Assembly: GCF_019352175.1 (NCBI RefSeq)
Contig: NZ_JACBYI010000053.1
Span: 1-42,444 of the forward strand
Length of the DNA stretch: 42,444 nt
Direction: 5' to 3'
DNA from: Paenibacillus sp. S150
GTDB lineage: Bacteria > Bacillota > Bacilli > Paenibacillales > Paenibacillaceae
Each line of letters opens with the position of its first letter. The first letter of the stretch is position 1. The translations under genes were made by a program, and so were the position numbers. Below the pieces are notes generated by a model that saw nothing but the letters and a program-made list of their open reading frames with translations, searched no databases and was not told the origin of the DNA. Positions 1 to 8,876 of the stretch are shown piece by piece.

Positions 1-27
1 ACCGACGTATTTTATGGTATTCTTCAT
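1..27 (-). CDS. Start of a leftward gene, cut by the window edge
   Basis: An ATG at 27-25 on the minus strand opens nine codons reading MKNTIKYVG before the window ends. A strong ribosome site (AAAGGAGCT, complement of 35-43) sits about 7 bases upstream, which is why I accept so short a fragment. The gene is co-directional with the GH94-like and GH30 genes and separated from them by the 42-bp array, so it may belong to the same sugar locus, for example as a transporter component. That role is a guess: nine residues do not identify a family. Confidence 0.5.
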
Positions 28-129
28 AGTAACAGCTCCTTTCGCATGTAGCTCTGAAATGGTTTCCACTTCCATTTTAACCTACGGTGTGCGAACAGGG
101 GCTGCCTTTCGTTCATCATAACTTAGCAT

Positions 130-1185
130 CGGCGGATTAGCGTTTGACGTTTAGCTCATAACATTCGGCATTTGATGCTTGGCGGTTAACGCTTGACGTT
201 TAGCGCCTAGTTTTCAACAGTCGGCGCTTAGCGCTTGACGTTTAGCGCATAGCTTTCGACATTCGGCGCTTAGTGCTTGACGTTTAGCGCCTAGCTTTCA
301 ACAGTCGGCACTTAGCGCTTGACGTTTAGCGCATAGCTTTCGACATTCGGCACTTAGCGCTTGACGTTTAGCGCCTAGTTTTCAACAGTCAGCACTTAGC
401 GCTTGACGTTTAGCGCCTAGTTTTCAACAGTCGGCGCTTAGCGCTTGACGTTTAACGCCTAGTTTTCAACAGTCAGCACTTAGCGCTTGACGTTTAGCGC
501 CTAGCTTTCAACAGTCGGCGCTTAGCGCTTGACGTTTAGCGCCTAGCTTTCGACAGTCGGCGCTTAGCGCTTGACGTTTAGCGCCTAGCTTTCGACAGTC
601 GGCGCTTAGCGCTTGACGTTTAGCGCCTAGCTTTCGACAGTCGGCGCTTAGCGCTTGACGTTTAGCGCCTAGCTTTCAACAGTCGGCGCTTAGCGCTTGA
701 CGTTTAACGCCTAGCTTTCAACAGTCGGCGCTTAGCGCTTGACGTTTAGCGCATAGCTTTCGACAGTCGGCGCTTAACGCTTGACGTTTAGCGCCTAGTT
801 TTCAACAGTCGGCGCTTAGCGCTTGACGTTTAGCGCATAGCTTTCGACATTCGGCGCTTAGCGCTTGACGTTTAACGCCTAGCTTTCGACAGTCGGCGCT
901 TAGTGCTTGACGTTTAGCGCCTAGCTTTCGACAGTCGGCGCTTAGTGCTTGACGTTTAGCGCCTAGCTTTCAACAGTCGGCGCTTAGCGCTTGACGTTTA
1001 GCGCCTAGCTTTCGACAGTCGGCGCTTAGCGCTTGACGTTTAGCGCCTAGCTTTCAACAGTCGGCGCTTAGCGCTTGACGTTTAGCGCCTAGCTTTCGAC
1101 ATTCGGCGCTTAGCGCTTGACGTTTAGCGCATAGCTTTCGACAGCCGGCGCTTAGCGCCTGACGTTTAACGTTTGGACTAGATGC
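130..1185. repeat. 42-bp tandem repeat array, about 24 copies, non-coding
   Basis: A 42-base unit of the form GGCGCTTAGCGCTTGACG / TTTAGCGCCTAGCTTTC / (A or G)ACAGTC repeats head to tail, regular from about 190 to 1165 and degenerate at the left edge. The unit looks like three related 14-mers, two of which begin TTAGCGC. Variants (CCTAG/CATAG, CAACAG/CGACAT, TTAGCGC/TTAACGC) are mixed along the array, as expected from unequal exchange and point mutation. GGCGCT and AGCGCC form short inverted arms in each unit. All six frames hit a stop within the unit, so it is not protein coding. Function is unknown. Confidence 0.95.
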
Positions 1186-1209
1186 TGTACTTGTCATATG
1201 CCATTATTT

Positions 1210-4200
1210 CTACTCCAGCACAGCACGGATTTCGCTGATCTCTCCCCGCCGCAGAGCTTCGGCCTCGGCACCGCGCAGCTGTGATCCCGAAATCCGGCTT
1301 ACGCTGCCGTCGCGGTAGGCAAGGGTCAGACTTTGAATCGCAGCCCCATCCCCGCCGAAGGTGTTCAGATGCCGGGGGTTGTGATAGCTGACCTTGGTGC
1401 TGCCCAGGAAGGTGAAGGACAGATTTCCCTGCTCATCGAACAGCCAGCCCGGCAGCGCCGGGTCAAAGGACAATGCCAGCTCTCCGTCTACCACCGAGAA
1501 GACACTGCTTCCGGCCATCATCGTACGCCACATGCTCAGGAACTCTGCGGTGGAGCCGCTGAGCCTGGCGACGAAGCCCCTTCCATGCGTACCCGGGTCC
1601 GGATTGCCGCCCGTAGCGATGAAGGAGGAGTTCTCCAGGGTGCTGCGTCCGTATACAGCCGGGTCCAGAAACGGGATAAGCGAGGTTTTCAGTTCCCCGT
1701 AGAATTCCTCATAGAGTCCCGCCTTCAGCAGCTCCAGCAAATATTTGTAGGACATATGCAGGAAATTCGACTCCCGCTCCAGCCAGCCCGGCGTGAACGC
1801 GCGCATCCGTCCGATTTCATTGGACTCCCCGTCCAGAGAGACCGAAGTGCGGTACATGGACGTGACCGGATCATACAGTCCGGTTTGCTTGATCCGGTTA
1901 TAGATGTCCCGGGCCTCGTCCGGGCTGCCCAGCGTCTTCAGCCAGCGGGCCGGGCCCTCCAGAAAATGCGGCAGGGCAACCGCTTCGAACTCTTCCACCA
2001 CCGCCTTCGGCAAACCGTAGCCGCTGATTACCGGCTGGCCGGAATCGCCCGTCACCGCCTGAAACCGCGTGGCCTCAAAGCGGAAATAGGTCGGAGCCAG
2101 ACCGCCGCCCATCTCCACCGCAAGGCCGATGCCTTTGTCAAGCTTGAGCAGGAATTGCCCGCACGCCTCACGGATGAACGCAAGCGGTACCGTGCGCTCA
2201 TCTCCGGCAATACCGAAGCGGATGCGCTCCCGGTAGGACTCACGTGCAGACGCTACGGTATCCCAGTAATCAAACTGCGTGAGCTCCCCTGCCAGTACGG
2301 CAATTGTGGCGCTGTGCACCTGCTCAAGCAGCAGGAGCATTTCTGACGGAAGCGCTGCGGTACCGGCAGCATTACCGCTGCTCTCCAGCACTTCCAGCAA
2401 AAAGACAATCATCCGCTTCAGCTCAAAGGTCTCGCTCATTCCTGAGCCGAACAGACCCGGCAGGCCGTTCATGGCGTCGTTCCAGCCCGGCTTGTTGCCT
2501 TCCATCTCCACCCCCATGCCATAAGGGTCCAGGGTGGCAAATTTGTTCAGAGCCAGAGACAGCATTTTCACGAACAGGCTGGTGCGGTAGATGTCTCCGT
2601 GACCGCCTTCCGTACGCAGCCAGTGTGTCTCCGAAGCCTTGCGCTTCAGCCGGTGCAGCTTCTCCTCATCCTCCAGCAGGGAACCGTATTGGCGGACCTT
2701 GCCGTCACTCAGCACATATTTCTCGCTGCGCGGCAGCACATAGGCCGGGCTGTCATAGAAGGCATAGGTTTCATCGCCGAAGAGCAGCTCCTGCCTGCGT
2801 TCAGGGAAAATATCCAGATAGCCCTCCACCAGATCGAGGTTGTAGGTCCAGTGGTCCGACCAGAACCCTTCTCCGAAGGCGGCTTCAATGTTCTGCTGCG
2901 ACAGGGCCAGCACACCGCTGAGGAATTTCTCCTCTCCTGTCTTCAGCGTGACGCCATGGTCGGCAATATAATTGATCAGACGGCCAGGGGTGAAGCGGCC
3001 CGCGCAGAGCTTCACCAGTTCCTCCCGATGATCCGCTGCCGCCTCATAAATCCATTCCGCAAGCTGCGCAGCCTTGCCCGGCAGGATTTCAAAGGTCGTT
3101 CCCTGCACACTGAGCGGATTGTAGCCATCCGCCTGAATCAGGCTGTAGAACATCTTGATATTGAAGCTGCCGACCCGGGGATTGAAGAATACATCATTCC
3201 GCCGGTTCTGATTCATGTCGCGGAAATTACCATTGCCCTGGGAATAATATTCCGGGGCCAGCGAGAAGAAGTTGTAATCGCGTTCCATGTCGCCATGCTT
3301 GCGCGAAAACAGGTGTACGACAAAGCCGTCTCCCCCGTTGTCGAAGATAAACGGGTAACCGCCCCGCAAAAGATTGTCCAGATAGGACTGCCGGCAGTAT
3401 GCATCGAACATCGGCGAGGAGGTGCGGGTAGCAATATCCGCCGTCAGCTCCTCGGTCAGACTGGCCGCTTCCAGGGCCTTGGCCGTAATGTATTCATCGC
3501 GGCAGAGCGCTGATGCTTTGCGGTTGATTTTGCCGATGTCGTTCACATGCCCAATAATGGTGTTCAGTGTCAGCTTGCCGCCCGGGGAGAGCGTCCGCGC
3601 CGCGCCGCTGAACCCGCAAGGCACTTTGTTGACGGGATACTGGGGCAGCTCCAGCAGCTCCGCAAGCGGCAGATCCGCAAACCGCTCTGGATAGATAAGC
3701 GACGTATTGCCTCCGAACACCGTCTCAAAATCCACAATCGGCGCCAGCCGTTCTCCCTCTGCCGTGAACGACAGATAGAAATGGCCGCTCATTATTTCGC
3801 TCATCTGCGCGTCATCATTCGTGCTGGAGCGCAGCTTGTAGAACGGAATTCCGTTCTCCAGATTATATACTTCCATCCAGCTGCGCAGCAGGTTGCCTAT
3901 CTCTTTATACCCGCTGTTTTCTACACCGTAAGGCAGGATCTCCGGCAGGCCGTCCAGCAGCTCAAGCTCCAGCTCCGATCCGCTGATATTCTCCAAGTCT
4001 ACCCGCCGGACCAATGCCGCATAGTCGTCACCCGGCAGATTGAAGTAATGGACGGTTGTTTTCAATCCGTGGCCGGCATGGGCTTCCTCAATGGCCAGCC
4101 CGTTCGGCAGAATCGTCATCTTGCGTTTTGCCTTGGGATCTGGCCGCGCCGACTGGAACGGTTCATACAGGTCCGTTGCACCCTTTATCTTAATGAATGT

Positions 4201-4437
4201 GCGGAAGCCGGACGTGGCTACATTCTTGTAGGAAATATTCGCCGGTGAAAATTCCATGATCGGCGAGTTTTTGTCGCGCACCCCAAAGCTGCAGATCCCC
4301 TGGCCCCGGTTAACATAGAAGGTCCACATCGGAATGCCCTTCAGTCCCGCAAGCCCGGGCAGAAAACTGGCAAACGGCTTCCCCTCATGAAACTGCTCCA
4401 TCACAAATGTACCGGAATCAAAATAATAATTGCTCAT
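1210..4437 (-). CDS. GH94-like glycoside phosphorylase (cellobiose phosphorylase / beta-oligoglucan phosphorylase family)
   Basis: A 1075-residue cytoplasmic protein with no signal peptide. The N-terminal part (about 1-330) resembles the beta-sandwich of GH94 enzymes. The helical barrel carries FRDMNQN (R406, D407), the counterpart of the RDxxQD donor-site motif, and GWNDAMNG with D654, where GH94-type phosphorylases place the general-acid Asp. The length is above the roughly 800 residues of cellobiose phosphorylase and closer to the 1,100-residue 1,2-beta-oligoglucan phosphorylases; GH161/GH149 beta-1,3-glucan phosphorylases are similar in size and cannot be excluded. The reaction expected is phosphorolysis of a beta-glucan oligosaccharide to glucose 1-phosphate; linkage is not readable here. 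AAGGAGG (complement of 4445-4451) lies 7 bases before the ATG. It follows the GH30 gene by 193 bases and is probably co-transcribed. Confidence 0.8.
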   Translation of the reverse strand: MSNYYFDSGTFVMEQFHEGKPFASFLPGLAGLKGIPMWTFYVNRGQGICSFGVRDKNSPIMEFSPANISYKNVATSGFRTFIKIKGATDLYEPFQSARPDPKAKRKMTILPNGLAIEEAHAGHGLKTTVHYFNLPGDDYAALVRRVDLENISGSELELELLDGLPEILPYGVENSGYKEIGNLLRSWMEVYNLENGIPFYKLRSSTNDDAQMSEIMSGHFYLSFTAEGERLAPIVDFETVFGGNTSLIYPERFADLPLAELLELPQYPVNKVPCGFSGAARTLSPGGKLTLNTIIGHVNDIGKINRKASALCRDEYITAKALEAASLTEELTADIATRTSSPMFDAYCRQSYLDNLLRGGYPFIFDNGGDGFVVHLFSRKHGDMERDYNFFSLAPEYYSQGNGNFRDMNQNRRNDVFFNPRVGSFNIKMFYSLIQADGYNPLSVQGTTFEILPGKAAQLAEWIYEAAADHREELVKLCAGRFTPGRLINYIADHGVTLKTGEEKFLSGVLALSQQNIEAAFGEGFWSDHWTYNLDLVEGYLDIFPERRQELLFGDETYAFYDSPAYVLPRSEKYVLSDGKVRQYGSLLEDEEKLHRLKRKASETHWLRTEGGHGDIYRTSLFVKMLSLALNKFATLDPYGMGVEMEGNKPGWNDAMNGLPGLFGSGMSETFELKRMIVFLLEVLESSGNAAGTAALPSEMLLLLEQVHSATIAVLAGELTQFDYWDTVASARESYRERIRFGIAGDERTVPLAFIREACGQFLLKLDKGIGLAVEMGGGLAPTYFRFEATRFQAVTGDSGQPVISGYGLPKAVVEEFEAVALPHFLEGPARWLKTLGSPDEARDIYNRIKQTGLYDPVTSMYRTSVSLDGESNEIGRMRAFTPGWLERESNFLHMSYKYLLELLKAGLYEEFYGELKTSLIPFLDPAVYGRSTLENSSFIATGGNPDPGTHGRGFVARLSGSTAEFLSMWRTMMAGSSVFSVVDGELALSFDPALPGWLFDEQGNLSFTFLGSTKVSYHNPRHLNTFGGDGAAIQSLTLAYRDGSVSRISGSQLRGAEAEALRRGEISEIRAVLE

Positions 4438-4630
4438 GAACTGGCCTCCTTAAAATTATGCTGTACACAAGCGGACACGAATCCGCCGATTTTAAAAGGA
4501 CGTCATCCGATTCAGCGATACCCGGCCAAGCCAAAACTCCCGCTCCAAGCAGAGTCAACTAATTCCCAGCCCTGAATCTAAGAACAGGGCAGCCAGTCTG
4601 GCCGGATAAGCCCGGAAGTGCTGACGGCTC

Positions 4631-5968
4631 TTACGAAATGAGATGTGTCGCAATGGAGTGCGGCGGCAGCACACATTCGGCCAGTTCCTCATCCAGACCC
4701 AGGGTTACACTGCGCGTGTCCTCCCCCCCGTTCATCAGCACCACGGCGATGCTGCCGTCCGGATTGCGGAAAGCGGTGGACAGAACGCCTGCATCGGCAG
4801 ATTCCAGTCCAATACGCACAGCGCCCGGAGCAATGAACTTGCTGAAATGCCCGATGTAATAATAGGAGCTGTTGTAATGCACCTCATCTGCAGTCGTATC
4901 GGCAATAATCGGAGCATCGCAGAAATTGCCCACGTGATTTGGTCCTCCGGTCTCGTCGAGCACCAGGTTCCAGTCGAGATAGCCTTCCGTCCAGGCATTC
5001 AGATCGCCGATCATATTCCGCCCGTAACGTTCACCGGTGAACCATTCGCCCAGACGCACACCGCCCTCCTGGCACCCCTCAGTGAACAGCAGATGCTTAT
5101 CCGGGAAAAGCTCATGCACCCTGGCTACCTTGTCGAATTCCTCGCCTCCATACCAGTGAATGCCTGTACCCCATACATACCGGGCTGCTTCCGGATCGGA
5201 CAACACAGTGGAAGCGCGTTCGACCATGATATCGCGGTTATGGTCCCAGATGACAATGTTCACATCCTCCATTCCGGCCTCCTGCATTATTGGGCCCAGA
5301 TGATTTTTGACAAAATCCCGCTCCTCCTCCGCGCTGTATACACAGGAATCCCAGGTCTGAACGGCAGCCGGCTCATTCTGCACCGAGACTGCCCAGATCG
5401 GAATGCCCTCCTTGCGGTAGGCTTCTATGAATTTCGTATAGTACCGCGCCCATACTTTCGCGTATTCCGGCTTCAGCGAACCGCCGTTATTCATCTCTCC
5501 ATTGGTCTTCATCCAGGCCGGGGGACTCCACGGGGAGGCCAGCATCGTGAACGGGCCGCCTTTTACCTCCATCGCGTCTTTGATCAGCGGAAGCACCCAC
5601 TTGTGGTCATGGTCAATATTAAAGGTTGCAAGCTCTGCATCCCCGTCCTGCACATAAGTATAGTTGCCGAGCGCGAAATCACAGCTGTGGATATGCACGC
5701 GGCCCATGCTGTAGTTCAATCCTTCCTCAGGGTGAAAATAACGCCGGATGACCTCCGCCCGCTTCCCCGGGCTCATCCGCGACAAGGTATAGGCCGCCGC
5801 CTCAGTGAAAGCGCCGCCAAAACCAAGCATTTGCTGAAACTCCTGTTCCGGCCGCAATTGCACATCGGGCTGCTCTCCGCCTGCGCGGGCTCTGAATACA
5901 ATCCCCTCTCTCGGGCTTAAGCGCTCTCCCGTATCCTTTGCGGTTACTGCTGAGCGTACTTTTTTCAT
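4631..5968 (-). CDS. GH30 family glycoside hydrolase (glucosylceramidase / beta-1,6-glucanase-like)
   Basis: The 445-residue product has GH30 hallmarks: FGGAFTEAAA near the N-terminus, SPWSPPAWMKTNG, the acid/base motif SVQNEP with E199, and the nucleophile motif LLFTEGCQE with E297. A short beta-domain closes the C-terminus. No signal peptide is visible, so it probably acts inside the cell on imported oligosaccharides, fitting the neighbouring phosphorylase. The reading frame extends 29 codons further upstream, but I chose the ATG at 5968 because AAAGGAGCT (complement of 5976-5984) is correctly spaced before it and the extension would run through the operator. Substrate could be a beta-1,6- or other beta-glucoside. 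Regulation by the adjacent LacI-type repressor is inferred from the palindrome at 5999-6022. Confidence 0.88.
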   Translation of the reverse strand: MKKVRSAVTAKDTGERLSPREGIVFRARAGGEQPDVQLRPEQEFQQMLGFGGAFTEAAAYTLSRMSPGKRAEVIRRYFHPEEGLNYSMGRVHIHSCDFALGNYTYVQDGDAELATFNIDHDHKWVLPLIKDAMEVKGGPFTMLASPWSPPAWMKTNGEMNNGGSLKPEYAKVWARYYTKFIEAYRKEGIPIWAVSVQNEPAAVQTWDSCVYSAEEERDFVKNHLGPIMQEAGMEDVNIVIWDHNRDIMVERASTVLSDPEAARYVWGTGIHWYGGEEFDKVARVHELFPDKHLLFTEGCQEGGVRLGEWFTGERYGRNMIGDLNAWTEGYLDWNLVLDETGGPNHVGNFCDAPIIADTTADEVHYNSSYYYIGHFSKFIAPGAVRIGLESADAGVLSTAFRNPDGSIAVVLMNGGEDTRSVTLGLDEELAECVLPPHSIATHLIS

Positions 5969-5990
5969 TTTTTCCAGCTCCTTTATTGTC

Positions 5991-6022
5991 ATTATACGAT
6001 AATCGAAACCGGTTTCGATTAT
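5991..6022 (-). promoter_or_regulatory. LacI-type operator over a promoter for the GH30 gene
   Basis: Positions 5999-6022 form a perfect 24-base palindrome with core GAAACCGGTTTC, typical of LacI/GalR-family operators (central CG, arms of about 10 bases). On the minus strand a TATAAT -10 box (complement of 5991-5996) starts two bases after the palindrome, so a bound repressor would cover the -35 and spacer. The lacI-family gene ends 34 bases upstream, making local regulation likely. Confidence 0.8.
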
Positions 6023-6055
6023 TCCGAAAAAAAATGCTCTCCCGGCGGAAACCAT

Positions 6056-7072
6056 TCAATCCCCGCCCGGCGGAGCACAGGAATCCCGTACGACCACTTC
6101 CACAGGAAGCAGCAGCGCCTCCTGCCCTTGCCCTTTGCCGTCGATTGAAGCGAGCAGAATTTCGGCCGCACGTGTCCCAAGCAGCGCCGTATCCTGACGG
6201 ATTGTCGTAAGGGCGGGCGATACATACCCCGCAAGCTCGATATCATCATAGCCGATCACCGAAATATCCGAGGGTACGGACAGTCCGTTGTCCTTGGCGG
6301 CCATCACGGCGCCCAGTGCCAGCAGGTCACCCGAAGCGAATACCGCCGTCGGACGCTCCGGCAGCCCTAGCAGCTTCAGCATGGCCTCATAACCGCTTTC
6401 CCTTGAGAAAAAAGCTCCGTCAACGATATAACCGTTCCTTACCTCCAGTCCCTGCTGCTCCATGGCCGTTATATAACCCAGCTCACGCTGGCTTCCCGGA
6501 AAAGAGTTCCTGCCGCCGGAAATATGGGCGATTCTCCGGTGCCCCAGAGATGCCAGGTAATTTACCGCCTGCAGCGCTCCCGCCTGGTTATCCGAGCAGA
6601 CCGTATGCGACTGCGCCGTATCATAATCAAGAATAACCGTGGGAATATCACTCTCCAGCAGCTCCAGGAAATAAGGGTCGTCATAATCAGACAGAAATAC
6701 CACTACTCCGTCCACCCCGCGGATCCGGCAATTCTCCAAATAACCGCTTTGCTTGCCTCCGACATCCTTGGAAATGAACATCAGCGCATAGCCTTTGGCT
6801 ACCGCCACCTGCTTGAAGCTCTCGATAACCGCGCTGAAAAATGGATGGCGGATTCCCATCCCTGTCCCCTCAACAAACAGGACGCCAATGGTCCATGACT
6901 TCTTGGTCGTCAAGGTCCGCGCATGCGCGTTGGGCAAATACCCCATTTCCTGAGCCGTCCGCAGAATTTCCTGGCGCGTCTTCTCCCGCACATCGGAATA
7001 ATTATTGAACGCCTTGGAAACCGTGGTTGGCGAGTATCCGGTTTTTTTGGCAATATCATAAATCGTTGTCAA
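6056..7072 (-). CDS. LacI/GalR family transcriptional repressor
   Basis: A 338-residue regulator. Residues 2-50 are a LacI helix-turn-helix and hinge (TIYDIAKKTGYSPTTVSKAF, then a VREKTRQEIL helix), followed by a periplasmic-binding-protein-like effector domain from about 60 to 330 that ends in the usual TTIRQD and RAAEILL segments. The start is TTG at 7072, preceded by GGGAG about 9 bases upstream; no better ATG precedes the DNA-binding domain. It lies directly upstream of the GH30 and phosphorylase genes on the same strand, so it most likely represses them and releases on binding a glucan-derived sugar. The effector is not readable from sequence. No copy of the palindrome lies in front of this gene itself. 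Confidence 0.92.
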   Translation of the reverse strand: MTTIYDIAKKTGYSPTTVSKAFNNYSDVREKTRQEILRTAQEMGYLPNAHARTLTTKKSWTIGVLFVEGTGMGIRHPFFSAVIESFKQVAVAKGYALMFISKDVGGKQSGYLENCRIRGVDGVVVFLSDYDDPYFLELLESDIPTVILDYDTAQSHTVCSDNQAGALQAVNYLASLGHRRIAHISGGRNSFPGSQRELGYITAMEQQGLEVRNGYIVDGAFFSRESGYEAMLKLLGLPERPTAVFASGDLLALGAVMAAKDNGLSVPSDISVIGYDDIELAGYVSPALTTIRQDTALLGTRAAEILLASIDGKGQGQEALLLPVEVVVRDSCAPPGGD

Positions 7073-7277
7073 TCGGGTTCACTCCCGCCGGCCCAAAATG
7101 AAAGCCCTTTTATGTTCATTGCCATTCTAACGCCTTTGAACGCCGCCGTCCAGCATAAATTAGGTGAACTCCCTTCCAACGCCCGCTGTGTGATTCACCG
7201 CACTTTGCGCTATACTAAAGCTACTATCAAAAAAGAAGGGACTGGACAGGCGCGAAGACAGCCTTCCAAACATACCT

Positions 7278-8093
7278 ATGACCGATACCCATCTGCCATT
7301 ATCCAAACAATGCTCTTACTGTCATCAGTATAAACCGCTCTCTGAATTCCGCAGACGCACAGGCAAACGCTCCAAAGGACAGTCACGCCGGGGCGCCTGC
7401 CGGGAATGCCGCAAAGAGCTTGCCGCCGTAAAAGCCAGAACCGCAGTGCGGGTAAAAGGAACCGCAGCTGTTTCAGCCACTGTGATTTCCGATGCCGGAT
7501 TGACCGATTCGCTCGTGCTTACGCGCCTCCCGGCCCTCCACTCCAACGCAGCTGCCGCCGCTTCCAGGACCGCAGTGCCCCGAGCCCATCAGACTTCCTT
7601 GCCGGAGCGCTCCAAGGAAGGCAAGGCAGCTCTTCCGGCACACGGAGTCAAGGGCAAAACACGGCCACGCGGAGCCGACACACGGCGGAAATCGCTGCCG
7701 CCAAGAGGTCCGAAGCCTGACCCGCAGGATGCCTCAGCCCTGATTCCTTCGTCCAAGGGCATGATCCTGATGCGCGGCCACAGTGACAAGGGCCGGCGAT
7801 GGCATCAGGAAATAGACCTTGCGCTGGCCGTGACGCTTGTCAGAGAGCATGCCGCAGTGGTGGTTAACCGCCGCACAATCCGCCGCATATACAGCAACAA
7901 GGATTTCCGGGCATTTATTTTGGCCAGGGACAACTATACCTGCCACTTTTGCGGCTTATACGGAGACACCATCGACCACCTGCTGCCTCGCGCCAAAGGC
8001 GGCCACACCACGCCGGATAACTGCGTCTGCGCCTGCAACCTGTGCAACCAAACCAAGGCCGATCAGTATGTGGAGGAATTTATGGGCCGGTAA
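7278..8093 (+). CDS. HNH endonuclease with N-terminal zinc ribbon
   Basis: A 271-residue protein in three parts. Residues 12-44 hold a four-Cys zinc ribbon (C12, C15, C41, C44). Residues 45-165 are a low-complexity Arg/Ala/Pro linker. The C-terminus is an HNH nuclease: FxxRDNYTCHFC (C222, C225), DH with H234, PDN with N248, and CNLCNQTK (C253, C256, N257), which gives both the catalytic His/Asn set and the zinc-binding Cys. Stand-alone HNH proteins of this type are common in Bacillales chromosomes and often have no assigned role; a link to phage or restriction is possible but no such genes are adjacent. The ribosome site is weak, so the start is less certain than the domain call. Confidence 0.82.
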   Translation: MTDTHLPLSKQCSYCHQYKPLSEFRRRTGKRSKGQSRRGACRECRKELAAVKARTAVRVKGTAAVSATVISDAGLTDSLVLTRLPALHSNAAAAASRTAVPRAHQTSLPERSKEGKAALPAHGVKGKTRPRGADTRRKSLPPRGPKPDPQDASALIPSSKGMILMRGHSDKGRRWHQEIDLALAVTLVREHAAVVVNRRTIRRIYSNKDFRAFILARDNYTCHFCGLYGDTIDHLLPRAKGGHTTPDNCVCACNLCNQTKADQYVEEFMGR

Positions 8094-8108
8094 CCGGTCC
8101 CTCCAGGC

Positions 8109-8176
8109 AAAAAACGCTCCAGATCCGGGAATATGCTGTTCATGAGAACAGCGCCCTGAGCCTGGAGCGCTTTTTC
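8109..8176. terminator. Bidirectional terminator between the HNH gene and ywbE
   Basis: CGCTCCAG at 8115-8122 pairs with CTGGAGCG at 8162-8169, flanked by A-run and T-run, with an internal CTGTTC/GAACAG hairpin. It can end transcripts from both convergent genes. Confidence 0.85.
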
Positions 8177-8180
8177 GCGC

Positions 8181-8372
8181 TTACGTAATATTTTTGACCC
8201 GTCCGACTTGACCGTCAGCCAGCCGCACTTTGATGCCATGCGGATGGCGGGGCGAGTTGGTCAGAATGTCTTTGACCACGCCGTGTGTGAGCTTGCCTGT
8301 AGCCTGATCCTGCTTCAGCACAATATCCACCTCAAGCCCGGCGCGGATATCCGCTCTAAGCTGCCCGTTCAT
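8181..8372 (-). CDS. ywbE: YwbE family protein (DUF2196)
   Basis: A 63-residue protein starting MNGQLRADIRAG and ending in a conserved basic beta-rich stretch (HGVVKDILTNSPRHPHGIKV, then LADGQVGRVKNI). This matches the short YwbE/DUF2196 family of Bacillales in length and sequence. Its biochemical role is unknown; the repeated Gly-Val strands suggest a small barrel. I start at the ATG at 8372 because AAGGGGAG lies 6 bases upstream; an upstream in-frame ATG at 8420 has no such site and would add 16 non-family residues. The leader overlaps a dispersed intergenic repeat (8384-8488). Confidence 0.9.
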   Translation of the reverse strand: MNGQLRADIRAGLEVDIVLKQDQATGKLTHGVVKDILTNSPRHPHGIKVRLADGQVGRVKNIT

Positions 8373-8383
8373 GCTGCACTCCC

Positions 8384-8488
8384 CTTTCTTAAAATATAAG
8401 GATGTATATGCTCGGCACACTAAATGAACCTTCTATTTCTCGCTGAAACACTCCGTCCTTTACAAGGACGGCGAAGCCGTTTCTTCTT
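8384..8488 (-). repeat. Dispersed intergenic repeat, copy A
   Basis: Read on the minus strand this about 105-base segment begins AAGAAGAAACGGCTTCGCCG, contains the inverted pair CCGTCCTT/AAGGACGG, then GTGTTTCAGCGAGAAAT and CTTATATTTT. It aligns without large gaps to 18900-19005 on the plus strand. The first 60 positions match at about 51. It forms the leader of ywbE. Confidence 0.8.
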
Positions 8489-8527
8489 AAGTTATAATGG
8501 AATTACGATTACGGATTAGAGATAAGG

Positions 8528-8842
8528 ATGAGACAACGATGGCCTTCGGGCATTAACAGAGAAGAATTAACCCGTTGGAAACAGGCGGTCTCCGCAGGAG
8601 AGATTGCATTCCTGACCCATTATTGGCTGGACCCCCGCTTCCCCGGGCTGACTACAGTAACCAAAGTCGGCTGCAGCAATCTGTCCCGCCTGAGAAGCTG
8701 GTGCGAGCAGCACGGGCTGCCGGCCCAGTATATTCATAACCGCAGGCCCTTCCCGCACTTCGATCTTATGGGGCCGAAGCAGCCGGAAATTCTCCGGCAG
8801 GAAGGGCAATGGGAACAGCTGGAAAGATTTCATATGCTCTGA
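8528..8842 (+). CDS. Small conserved protein of unknown function (resembles Bacillus YneQ-type proteins); start uncertain
   Basis: The 104-residue frame contains a compact conserved core: INREELTRWKQAVSAGEIAF, LTHYWLDPRFP, VTKVGC, then RPFPHFDLMGPKQPEIL. From memory this resembles a short uncharacterised Bacillales family in which the N-terminus reads M-A-F-G-I-N/K-R-E-E-L. Here an ATG at 8539 sits 10 bases after AAGGA and reads MAFGH then stop, one base out of register with the core; the open frame instead uses the ATG at 8528, which overlaps the putative ribosome site. Either the start region carries a one-base insertion, or this strain uses the upstream ATG. No known catalytic motif is evident. 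Confidence 0.7.
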   Translation: MRQRWPSGINREELTRWKQAVSAGEIAFLTHYWLDPRFPGLTTVTKVGCSNLSRLRSWCEQHGLPAQYIHNRRPFPHFDLMGPKQPEILRQEGQWEQLERFHML

Positions 8843-8876
8843 ATAAACGGAGGCCGGCAAGGATGCAGTCTGCGGA

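Noticed and set aside
130..1185. CRISPR array
   Set aside because: Repeats are adjacent without distinct spacers, and no cas genes are present.
1333..2921. Rightward frames opposite the phosphorylase gene
   Set aside because: They are antisense reading of a gene with good motifs and ribosome site.
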